64,000 bases of DNA from Gnetum montanum (Eukaryota > Streptophyta > Gnetopsida > Gnetales > Gnetaceae), in assembly GCA_015680685.1 (NCBI GenBank), contig MNCI01017754.1, forward strand, positions 434 through 64,433. The letters run 5' to 3'. Below, one piece after another: positions 35,219-44,689 of this stretch. Position numbers and translations under genes: made by a program. Each line of letters begins with the position of its first letter. Position 1 is the stretch's first letter. The notes beneath the pieces are model-generated. The model was not told the DNA's origin and made no database searches. It saw nothing but the letters and a program-made list of their open reading frames with translations.

Positions 35219-35693
35219 AGAAAGATGTAGAGATGTTGACCCTTGCAACGGGGGCAATAGTTATACGGCATGGAGAAGGGGCCCAGATTTTGGAGTAGGA
35301 GGCCCCTGTTAGTAATGTAGGAAGAACACAGGTTCCTGTGCCCAAAGAAGAGATGGAAGTAGAGGACACTGAGGTCCTTTCAGATGAACCGGGGAAAGAG
35401 AAGTAGTTTTTCACTGGTTTGACCTTTCCTTAGAGGAAAAACCTCATGCTACTACCCTTGAGGTTTTTGTTGAATTAAGCTTTGCATTATCGTAATGTCT
35501 CAATTGCCCTTTATGTCCACCGTACTATGTCTAACTCATTTTGTTTGCGTAGTAGGAATTTCTGACAATAGCGGCGTGCCTTTGTCAGTGGCACCAACTT
35601 AGCATTGGGGTGAGACTCCTGACAAATTCACCTTTACGGAGGGCATCACAAATGATATGATGAGCTACCTAGAGCGAATCGATCCTAAGATTG
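35219..35693 (+). pseudogene. Antisense gene exons 4 and 5
   Basis: Exon 4 follows cacaaag at 35218 in phase with exon 3 and reads EKDVEMLTLATGAIVIRHGEGAQ, then an acidic stretch (EEMEVEDTEVLSDEPGKEK) to TAG 35404. Its donor is uncertain (a GTTTGA near 35417 fits phase). Exon 5 starts near 35553 after tgcgtAG and reads GISDNSGVPLS and DKFTFTEGITNDMMSYLERIDPKI. It ends at attg|GTACGTG, 35693/35694, a good donor. Confidence 0.55.
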
Positions 35694-35779
35694 GTACGTG
35701 AGTGTTATAACACAAGGATTGTTGGCATTGTGACATGGCATTATCTTGTTGCACCTAACTATTATTTTTCATGTTATAG

Positions 35780-36600
35780 GATCTTGTCTCAGATGGGATC
35801 CCAAAGAGCCCGTTGACTTAGACACCACCCCTAAACCCTCATCAGAGCTGACCAAAGTGTCATGCAGCCTTTACAATGAAATGCATAAATGTGCGTTATG
35901 CTCGACTCACTCCTTATGGGAGTGTCAAAACATCAACGAAGATCTTTGAAAGAGGTTGCAGAAAGTAGAAAAGGAGAAGACATCGCTAACCATTAGGGTT
36001 GAGGATTGGGATTCTCGAAACAAATTTCTGCAAGCTTAGGAGACCAATGATGAGAATTGGTGGACAACTATGATTGACTACGCCTATTATTAGACGGTTG
36101 TCAGAAACAACATCCAAGCTAGCCATGAGCTTATTGAGCAACGGATGCAGATGAATCTCCTAGCCCAAAAGAACCAAGACTGGAAGGATTTCAGCATGAG
36201 GGTCCAAGCATGGGGGCAGGCACAAAAGGACCACAAGTATGTGTATAAGTGAGAAAGTGCGGCATACCACCAACATTATAGGGATTCTACTGTTGAAGCA
36301 TAGTCCCTCTGGCTATTCCTAGATGTCATCGGTGCTTCTAGAGCATACAAAAAGTTTTAGGAGCAAGTGACAGTAAGCACCTCCTCAGAGAGAGAAATAA
36401 CCCTCCCTGGTGGGGAGACCACTGTCCCTTCCTTCTTCCCTAAACCACCCTAATGGACTCTTGTGGAGAAGGGGAAGGTTAAGGTTGGAATTGATCTAGG
36501 AGATGGTGTTTGGTCTGAGCTTAATGAGGATGAGATCATGTAACGCCTGTGGGTTGGTTTGGAACAAATTCCTTTCATGGCTGATGCAGGACCATCACAG
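35780..36600 (+). pseudogene. Antisense gene exon 6, charged helical region
   Basis: Follows gttatAG at 35779 in phase (GSCLRWDPKEPVDLDTTPKP). It carries a short Cys/His group (HKCALCSTHSLWEC) and then a Lys/Glu/Gln-rich helix-prone stretch: LQKVEKEKTSLTIRVEDWDS, NNIQASHELIEQRMQMNLLA, KDFSMRVQAWGQAQKDHKY. It ends ADAGPSQ|GTGAGT at 36600. Stops are TAG or TGA at positions where Gln, Arg or Trp codons are plausible. Confidence 0.6.
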
Positions 36601-36679
36601 GTGAGTTGTAGGACTATTGCATTCTTTTTATGCGTAGTTTTGATGGTGATGCTAATATGATTTTCATGTCAAATCATAG

Positions 36680-36980
36680 GATCAACACGAAGAGGATCCT
36701 CATGAGGATGAACGTAATGGAGAAGATGGTCCTCACGAAGAGGGTCTTCATGAGGAGGGATGTAATGGAGATGATGGTCCTCATGAAGAGGGTCTTCATG
36801 AGGAGGGGCCCCACAAAGATGATCAACCTCACAACAAGAATTCCCATGAGGAAGAGTCTCACAGAGAGGATCGCCCCCACAAAGAGACCACACGAAGAAG
36901 GTCCCTATGAGGATGATCTTCATGAGGCAGCAGTGGAGTTGAATGACATAGGTGGAAGTCGTAACAAAGGCAACGTGTGA
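36680..36980 (+). pseudogene. Antisense gene exon 7, acidic His/Glu repeat tail
   Basis: Begins after aatcatAG at 36679. Reads DQHEEDPHEDERNGEDGPHE and two copies of a 48-bp (16-residue) unit of the type NG(E/D)DGPHEEGLHEEG at about 36716-36763 and 36764-36811, then looser HEE/HED/PH-rich units. A one-base slip near 36890 moves the frame to the closing THEEGPYEDDLHEAAVELND and the TGA at 36978. The tail is strongly acidic with regularly spaced His, perhaps for metal binding; no function is known. Confidence 0.6.
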
Positions 36981-37109
36981 CGTGGCTATATTGGCCAACA
37001 TCTTGTTATAATGAAATGAAATAAAGGACAATGTTCTTTGATTTATGTGATATAATCTATATGATATAAAGAGTTTAGTTTTCATGAAGTGAAACATATT
37101 GTGAGAAGG

Positions 37110-37435
37110 ATTACACTTTTTAGGCCACTGTGGGTCGTTAATAGTTTAAAGCCATTTCGGGCTAGGCCATCGTAAGTGTAAAAGGATAAATAAAATTGCC
37201 AGTTTTAGGTCGTAGTGGGCCATAAATAGTTTAAGGCCATTTTGGGCCAAGCTAGCGTAAGTGTAAAAGGATAAATAAAATTGCCATTTTTAGGCCATAG
37301 TGAGCAGTAAATAGTTTAAGGCCATTTTGGGCTAGGCTAGCATAAGTGTAAAGGGGTAAGTTACATTTACTAGTTTTAGGCCATAGCGGGCCATAAATAG
37401 TTTAAGGCCATTTCGGGCTATGACGCGTATGAAAA
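37110..37435. repeat. Four tandem 80-85 bp repeats after the antisense gene
   Basis: Four units share ccataaatagtttaaggccatttcgggctagg, aagtgtaaa(a/g)ggataaataaaattgcc and agttttaggtcgtagtgg. The agttttaggtc(g/a)tag core matches the smaller units at 28255-28615. They lie 130 bp past the stop codon, in the presumed 3' flank of the antisense gene. Confidence 0.75.
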
Positions 37436-37639
37436 AGCATAATAAGGATAATGGTAAAAGAGAGAGCATAAATTGCATAACAGTAAACAACGTGGACTAA
37501 TGTGAGATGTCACTCCAACATGTTTGTTTGCTAACTCTGTAACTGCTTCTTAATTGTTTTTAGTTTTGGTGATGCGTAAGGACGAGGAGGTTTATTACTC
37601 CATTCCTCTACGCCACCATCTTCCTCCTGAAAAGGTAGT

Positions 37640-38480
37640 TCAACCCAAATCAAGCTGTCATCAGCCACTGTTTTGGCCTATTCAAGCATTGGGACAGGAG
37701 ACTGATCCTCGAGGATTTTGATTTCTGAACCTTGTTCCATTTCTATGTTATTAATAGCCTGAGGAATCATCTTATCACCATGGATGATTACTTCCCCTCA
37801 TGCGTAGTGAAAATGGATCTTTTGATGGATGGGTGATGAGACTACCCTTAGTTGAGCCAACCAAGATCTCCCCAAGATTAAGTTGAAACCAAGCATCTCC
37901 TCGACGACGATAAATACTGCGTCTGTGGGGAATTGGTTCCCTGCTACGAAGTTAATGTCTACTATTCCTTTCACTTGCACTCATGTTACATTGAATGACT
38001 TTAAACATGATGTTGTTGTGGGACTGATCTAGTCAATCAAACCTAGTTTATCCACTATGGGGTATGGAATGACATTGGAAGTTACCCCGTCATCTACGTG
38101 TACTCTCCGAATTCGATATTGGCCAACTCGGATAGTGATGAACATAGGCGCTATTATCACTTGACCCTTCTCTAGGTCATCCTTAATGGATTTGTCTTGA
38201 AAAGTTAGTAGGGAAGGTTGGGGTTGTTCAGCGGTGAGGGGAAGCATGATGGAATCGATTACTTCCTCATCCATTAGCAGGCTCTCATCCACAGGTATGG
38301 ACGTTAACATGCAAACCATGGCCTCACGATGCTTTTGTGATGTCATCAGTAAGTCATAGAGGCTCAATGTTGTATTTTTTTGTTTAAGAGCCTGCTTAAC
38401 TTGTGTAAAAGCTTCGAGGAGATCACGTCCACGATCTGGTTGTTTATCATCTTTGTCTTCTTCCATTCGTCCCATGAGAC
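37640..38480 (-). pseudogene. Element T protease region
   Basis: Minus frames read DLLEAFTQVKQALKQKNTTL, VITIRVGQYRIRRVHVDDGVTSNVIP (about 38145-38060), then after a TAG INFVAGNQFPTDAVFIVVEEMLGFNLILGRSWLAQ and VVSSPIHQKIHFHYA (37965-37800). The latter is the F-N-L-(L/I)-L-G-R-x-W-L and SSLHQKLKF block of TAT/Ogre proteases. The active site VD-D-G replaces VDSG, so Ser is altered to Asp. Pol-like sequence fades by about 37500. Confidence 0.8.
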
Positions 38481-38639
38481 GAATCTCTTAGGGAAGAACA
38501 ATTTCTGGTTGAGGGTTGCATTTTCTTCAGTTGGAAGAAGATGGTTGCATTTGCATAGCATCGTCCTTTTTTGAGGGTGGGTCCAAGGGTGTCGAGGTGA
38601 GGGGCATAGGCTTGGAAAATCCTAACATAATTCAGTCCT

Positions 38640-41229
38640 TGGCTATATTATCTGTCATACGCCCTTCTCCTTTCATGTTAGGTTGTGATTGAGGCATTGA
38701 CTTAGAGACTCGCCCTTGCTTTGCAGGAGCAACTAACAGCTTTGGCACCCTAATGACAAAGGTAGGAGATGGGACCCGGAGGACAAAGGGTTGTCCCTGA
38801 GCCGCACTCGTCAACATTCATAGGCTTGTCGTCTGAGACAGGCGAGGAGGCACACACAACACAAAGGGCTTTTTTGGCTATGCTTGGCCATCACCTTCCA
38901 TACCCACTACGTTGATAGTGTACCCTGCATTATTTGTGTTTAACAAGTCTTGGTACACATGCATGGATTGATTTTTCAGACAGACCAGACTACTGTTGTC
39001 TAGGATCAGTTTACCTTGATCGATCATGCGTTGAATGTCATCTTTCAACACCCAGCAGTAATCCATGTTATGACCACACATCTGGTGATAGTCATAAAAA
39101 CGATCCAGCCTAAATTTTTTGGGCACTGGTAGTTCGTTTGGTAGGGCCAAAGAGGGATCCTTAAGTAGCTGACAATGGTGTCTGTGGTGTTTAAGACCTT
39201 CCTCGGACACCTTCTTATGTTGAATATGGTCAGTTCCCAGTAATTGCTTCAAAAGTTTTGAAGGTTTTACAGGTAGAGCCGTATATTTTAAGCGGCCTTT
39301 ATGCTCAAAATTAGGCTTCGACTATGCAAATGCTTCAAGGGCAGATGGAGTTTCTTGATTGGAGCTGTTTGAGCTAGTTGTGGGCTAAGAAGGCTCCACA
39401 TATACTTTCTTATTGTTACTTTTCTTCTTGGCCCCCTTAGCTACCACTGTTACGGTCGTTGTCGTAGCTTTGCCTTTGTCTTTACCCTTGTTGTGGGCAT
39501 TTTTGTAGACCACATACATTGGGTCTTTGCTAGCCTCTACTATGTCTTGAATGCTCTTAGCTTGAGCGAAGGCTTGGCTAAGGGAGCGGGGAGCAAGGTA
39601 GTATAACTTAGACTTGATAAAGTCATTAACTCCCCCCTTGAAGATTGCCAATAGATGAGCCTCCATGATGGGTTCATGGATTTCATTCAAGGTGGCACTC
39701 CACCGCTGTATAAACTTTTGGACTAACTCAAGTAGATCTTGCTTGATTCCCATGAGCTAATCCAACGTGACTTCTAGTTTCAGGTTGTATTTGAAATGAG
39801 TCACAAACTGAGTTAACGGCTCTTCCAAGGTTGAGATGGAAGAGCGTGGGAGTGCTCGATACCAGTCTAAAGCTTTAACTATTAGGGACATAGCAAATAC
39901 ATTGATGATGGTATGTGGCCATTGTTGCAATAACAACGACTTTGACCTGAAGGTGACTAGATGGGTGTTGGGATCACCTTTCCCATTGTATTTTGTAAAA
40001 TGGTGAAGTGGCATCCTAGGAGGCAACGACAAAACAGGCACTACTGGACTAATAGGATCATCATGGTAAAAATCCATGACCTGTATTATGTCGAAACTAG
40101 CAACCTTGAGACGTTTAACTTCCTCAGTAAGGGTTTGAATAAGCTAGAAGGCTTGATCCAAACCCGTAGACAAAGAAGTTGTTTGTGGAATTATAGGATG
40201 AGCCATGCTGGGTGGCGGTATAGGGGTGGCAGCTTAGCCTATGTGTGATGCTAGCAGAACTATCCCTGTGGGCTGTAGCACCTGCATCATCCACCACTCG
40301 TCAGGTGGTGCAGACGGGGCGACAACCATTGATTATTCCAAATGATATGCCACTTGTGTAGCCGGTGGCACAAACAATGACCCTGTAGTTGGGTTTACCG
40401 CCTGCAGGACCTGGTGTTGATGATGAGGAAGATGAGACATTTGCGTAGGCTATGTGACAAGGGATGATGTGTTTGAAGCCCACCACGCTATAGTGCTAAG
40501 TCCTGTCGTGTGAGTTGGGACGAATATAGGCGTTGTGTGTAATTGCGAAGTGGGTATTGTGTGTACATATGGTGACATAGGTGTAGGTATACAATGAGAT
40601 GGATTAGCTAACTGCGGCTACAAAGGAATGATTTGTGAAGGGACACCACCTGGGAGGTTATTCAAAGAGAAAAAATGTGGTCGGGGTGAGTGTGGGACTT
40701 GGTTAGCATTAGATAATGTCAAGGGCGTGGTGACCATGAACTATAGATTTACACGTGACGTCGTGGAGGGAGGGGCCACAACCAAGTCAGCGTGACTGCC
40801 TTCCTCAGAATGGGAATCTAGATCCTCCTACCCATCATGCAGTGCTTCATCACAGAAAAACTCCTCTTGTTGTTTTGTCGATTCTTTGGTCATCAGCATT
40901 TGATCTAAGATCCACTGTTGTTGGTTTGTCATGGGTACAATGGCATTAGGTGAAGGAATAAATTCCTTTCCATTGCACTATATGAACTAGTATTCTCATT
41001 TCTCTTCGAGTTCTTGTGGATACATGGGAAGATTTACCACAAGTTTAGCACAAGGAAAATTGTAACGTTCTGTACCCTGAGCACATCCCTCAAGCTCTCT
41101 ATTTTTGAGCTTGAGGGATCGGTGTGGTTGCACCAGACTAGTTGGTGGCTCGACCACAGGAGGTGTAACTTGCAGTGTCCAGGGGTTCTCGAGGCTAGCA
41201 GTGTCAATAGCAATGGTTAATGTAGCCAT
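38640..41229 (-). pseudogene. Element T gag
   Basis: Starts MATLTIAIDTASLENPWTLQ at 41229, 216 bp after the primer site. A Pro/Gln/Thr-rich N-terminal part runs to about 40100. The Retrotrans_gag core reads MPLHHFTKYNGKGDPNTHLVTFRS and ALDWYRALPRSSISTLEEPLTQF (40030-39800), IQRWSATLNEIHEPIMEAHL and DFIKSKLYYLAPRSLSQAFA (to 39385). At about 39090-39045 YDYHQMCGHNMDYC is the CxYHxxxGHxxxxC knuckle typical of TAT/Ogre gag, with the first Cys now Tyr. Several stops (TAG, TAA) split it. It would form the particle. Confidence 0.8.
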
Positions 41230-41444
41230 TCTCTACATAGCTCAAGGATAAAGATCACAAGTGCAAAGGCATGCTAAGACAAAAATGAGCTTTCTACCCT
41301 GCAGGATTCTAGAGGAATCATCGAAGTGACTGATCTGCACCACACAATCTCATAAACAACCACAGAGGTATTACATTTACGTTGATCAAAAATGGGTATA
41401 GATAACTTACAAGACTACCCAAGAAATGCAAATCGGAGGTTGAT

Positions 41445-41463
41445 GGCCCTCCTTCTAGTGCCA
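41445..41463 (-). promoter_or_regulatory. Primer-binding site of element T
   Basis: In minus reading TGGCACTAGAAGGAGGGCC lies six bases inside the 5' LTR end. It is a one-change form of the TGGCGCTAGAAGGAGGG class I remember from TAT-type elements. Confidence 0.7.
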
Positions 41464-41469
41464 GAAAAC

Positions 41470-42677
41470 TGTAACGATAGAAAACTTCAGTTGTTAGAAA
41501 TACCAAGCAAAGTTCCGTGTACACAGTTCCAACCCCAGATTCGTACGAGGGCCGTGCTGGAGAAAACAAATCCAAGGTGCCTTGAACGGTCTTGTCGATT
41601 AGATAGGGACTTACTTAATTAGTGAATTTTGTAATAATTAGATCACAAGATGAAGATTTCAATGGGGAGATATGATATCGGTAATCTCAAAGGCAATAAG
41701 AACGATGTAAATGATTCGAAACAATTGCAAAATCTATGTAAATAGGATGCAATAAATTGAATTTAGAGAATGTGCAATCCTGAGATCTGGGATTTAGCTT
41801 ATAAAAAAATATGTTGAATACAATGATTGCAAGCAAACTTCGGTTTAGATGAAGCACACACCAAGAACAAGAAAGCTATTCAGAGATGAAACAAGCAGAG
41901 GCCGATCTACCTTGTTCTAGCTAATCTAGGCGTAAGGGAGTCAGACTCGAAGCAAAGTGTCGGCTAACTGGAAGTTTCTGATCAAAAGCTCTTGTCAGTC
42001 AGCTTCGATGTCCTTTCAATTGCTGATTTTCTTTTGTTCTCTCGCCAATCTTCGCTAAAAATTGTCAACAATTTCCAACAGCCGCCAGAAAAAATTTCCA
42101 ACCTTGTCAACCCTTTGAGCATTGTCTACTGGGGTATTTATAAGGCTAGGTTCAGGAGGAAAATGTGGTTTAGATGATGCATGTCCTGAGCCCACAAAAT
42201 GCCATTGATTTCATGTGTTGTAACTAAAGCTTGTGGCACTACGCTATCTGATGCTTTGAAGGGTAGTCTGTCGTAATCTACCCTTGCTGGAGTTTCGGTA
42301 ACAAACTGTCCTGCGGTTACACTGTAATACGCTAGGGAGCATATTGTGGCGTAACAATTGCCAGTGCTTGAATTTTTCCATCTCCATTATTGTGATTGAA
42401 TCAATTGTTTACTTGCGTTATGCTACGTTATGCTACATTACGTTGCATAGCGTAACATGACGTAACATAGCCAACCTGCAAAATTGAAGTGTTGTTGCTG
42501 CACATCCCTTGTTTTTGTTCAGTTGTTTTTAAGTCTATTACGCTTCACTGCGTAGCATAGCGTAATAGGCCTTAAGCTAAAAGAAGACTTTCTGAAATGT
42601 GCCACTTGTGCATATCCTTTATGTAAACTTTGAGACTTTGCTGAATCATCAAGGACTCGAAATTTCATGGTGTTTCA
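41470..42677 (-). repeat. 5' LTR of element T
   Basis: 1,208 bp, the partner of 25859-27049. It contains the TATA-like ggtatttataaggct near 42132, close to the mirrored position in the other copy, and the palindromic cluster at about 42413-42470. It ends ...gtgtttca at 42677, followed by the resumed RT of element A. Confidence 0.9.
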
Positions 42678-43330
42678 ACCCTAAAAAGATCAAAGTTATC
42701 CAAGGAATCACTTGGCAACTTGAAATTGTAAAAGATATCTGATCATTTCTTGGACACACTAGCTACTACAGAAGGTTTATTGAGAACTTTTCAAAGGTTA
42801 CAAAACCATTGTTTGAACTAACAAAAAAGAACGTACCTTTCGAATGGACTAGGGAATGTGAACTATCTTTCCAAACTTTAAAATAGAAGCTCATAGAAAC
42901 ACCCATTTTACAAGCTCCTGACTAGTTTAGACCATTCCACATAATGAATGATGCATCCAGCTATGCTTTAGGAGTTGTACTTACACAGTTAGATGACCAA
43001 AAACATCCTTATTACATCTACTATGCAAGTAGAAGTATGGCTGGTGGACAACTTAACTACACCACAATAGAGAAAGAATTAATGGCTATAGTCTTTGCAC
43101 TAGAAAAATTTAGGCACTATGTCTTGGGATATAAGGTATTCGTGCACATGGATCATAGTGCAATAAGATTCCTAATGAATAAACCAATGGTGAGCCCTCA
43201 CATCATATGATGGCTCATAATCTTACAAGAGTTCAATCTTACAATGATTGATCTAAAAGGCACCGAGAACGTAGTTGCTGATCATTTATCTTAGTTGTGA
43301 TGGAACAACAAAGAGGATGAATATCAAATT
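42678..43330 (+). pseudogene. Element A reverse transcriptase tail and RNase H
   Basis: RT resumes with PKKIKVIQGITW, SFLGHTSYYRRFIENFSKVTKPL, then RNase H: FHIMNDASSYALGVVLTQLDDQK, YYIYYASRSMAGGQLNYTTIEKELMAIVFALEKFRHYV (42944-43135) and VFVHMDHSAIRFLMN. The order and spacing are standard for Ty3 RNase H; the catalytic Asp of NDAS and the Glu of EKE are present. TGA and TAG codons follow at 43207 and beyond, with ENVVADHLS near 43268 closing the domain. Confidence 0.9.
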
Positions 43331-43479
43331 TCTAATCACTTCCCTGATGAACTCCTCTTTGCAGGTGTAGTAACTAACCAATTAACCATGGAAAAAAACT
43401 AGTATAGTAGTATTCTCACCTATCTCCTTATACAAAAAACACCACAAGAGTTATACGCTAAAAAGAAACAATAGTTCCT

Positions 43480-44660
43480 TCACTAAGCCTAGTATTTTAT
43501 GGAGATCAATGGACAACTTTATAAAGCATGTTTGGATGGCTTGGTTTGTTGGTGTGTTCTTGATATAAATCAACTACGAGTTCTCCAAGATGCTCATGAG
43601 GGTCCGTGTGTGGGTCATTATACTGGGAGATGAACAACCGTTAAAATCCTACTTGCAAGATATTATTGTCCTACATTGTTTTGCGATGCCCATCATTTCA
43701 TCCAATCTTGTAAGTGCTGTCAACATGATGGGGGAATGACTGCTAGAATGGAGGATTTGTAACAATGGATTCAACCTTTAAAACCCTTTGACATATGGTG
43801 AATTGATTTTATGAGGCCCATTACACCAATGTCCAATGGAAAAGCTTACATTGTTGTTGCTATTGACTACTTTACAAAATGGACAGAAGTAGTTGTTGTT
43901 AAGGATTGTACATCATCTATAGCTACAAAATTTGTTCAACAAAAAATCGTAAATAGGTTTGGAATGCCTCATACACTTACTTCTAATAATGGCACACATT
44001 TTACAGGTCCAACATTTTGGAAGTTGATGCAACATTTAGGGGTTGAACACAAACAAACTACTCCATACCACCCTTAAGCGAATAGTCAAGCTGAGGTCAC
44101 CAATAGGGAGATTACGAAAATATTGACAAGAACTATTAGCAAGTATAGGATAGATTGGAGCACCAAACTAAATGATGCTCTTTGGGCATACTACTCCACA
44201 TGGAAACTCCCTATAGGCTACTCTCCCTATGAGTTAGTGTATAGGAAACTTCCAATGCTTCCCATTCAAGCAGAATTCCATACACTATCTATGGCGTGTG
44301 ATCACAACCTTGACATTGATCTAGCACAAAAAGAATGGTTAGTGATCCTTAACTTTCTAGATGAGAAAAAATTAGTCACCTTGTCATCTAACAAATTGCA
44401 CAAGGCCTTTAATAAATTATGTCATGATTTGAAAATTAGGAAAGTTAAATACCAACCATGAGATAAGGTTCTACACTGGAATCCCACACACATGCCACAA
44501 TGCACTAAATTTCAAACGCTGTGGGAAGGACCTTATATTATTTATGCAACTTTTCCTTTAGGGGCCATGATGATATACAATCCTAAGAGCCTAGATAAGA
44601 AATTTTTGGTCAACATCCAACAAACCAAACCTTTCCATGAGCTTAAAGCAGCTAGTACCA
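43480..44660 (+). pseudogene. Element A integrase
   Basis: The zinc finger is seen as HEGPCVGHYTG...CDAHHFIQSCKCCQHDGG (about 43590-43735), an HHCC pattern. The core reads DFMRPITPMSNGKAYIVVAIDYFTKW (43806-43880), SSIATKFVQQKIVNRFGMPHTLTSNNGTHFTGPTFW, where the second catalytic Asp is now Asn (SNNG), and YHP*ANSQAEVTNREI, where the third, Glu, survives beyond a TAA. The tail (44123-44716) reads LNDALWAYYSTWKLPIGYSPYELVY and GPYIIYATFPLGAM. It is among the best preserved regions of the element but not functional. Confidence 0.9.
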
Positions 44661-44689
44661 ATACTACCTCTGTTGGTGGACAACCCTAC

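Larger units (their letters stand above)
33051..36980 (+). pseudogene. Antisense spliced multi-exon gene within element T, unknown product
   Basis: Plus-strand gene opposite in sense to T. Seven exons are inferred: 33051-33589, 33676-33950, 34057-35106, 35219-about 35416, about 35553-35693, 35780-36600, 36680-36980. Introns are 86, 106, 112, about 136, 86 and 79 bp. Reading phase carries across introns 1, 2, 3 and 5, and likely across 6. The start at 33051 is the first Met of the frame and may be wrong. The product would be roughly 1,000 residues: an N-terminal globular part, charged helical regions, and an acidic His/Glu/Asp repeat tail. In-frame stops are mostly TAG, as expected from decay of CAG. 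I do not recognise the family; the layout recalls the additional ORFs known from some TAT elements. Confidence 0.65.
25859..42677 (-). mobile_element. TAT/Ogre-like Ty3 element (T) with antisense gene
   Basis: LTRs at 25859-27049 and 41470-42677 begin TGTAACGAT and end gtgttt(c/t)a in plus reading. The minus-strand order is primer site, gag, protease, a 5.5 kb foreign block, RT, RNase H, archaeal-type RNase H, integrase, tandem repeats, polypurine tract. A second RNase H is the hallmark of the TAT lineage. At 16.8 kb it is in the Ogre/TAT size range. Flanking 5-mers agcct and accct agree at four of five positions, consistent with a decayed target duplication. It is GC- and CpG-richer than its surroundings. 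Confidence 0.9.

Noticed and set aside
36669-37097. A 142-codon minus-strand frame rich in HEDPL repeats
   Set aside because: It mirrors the tandem HEE repeats of plus-strand exon 7. The plus strand has the splice sites and charged composition.
37110-37435. CRISPR-like regular repeats
   Set aside because: Units are 80-85 bp, adjacent and diverged, with no constant-repeat/unique-spacer pattern and no cas genes; this is plant DNA.
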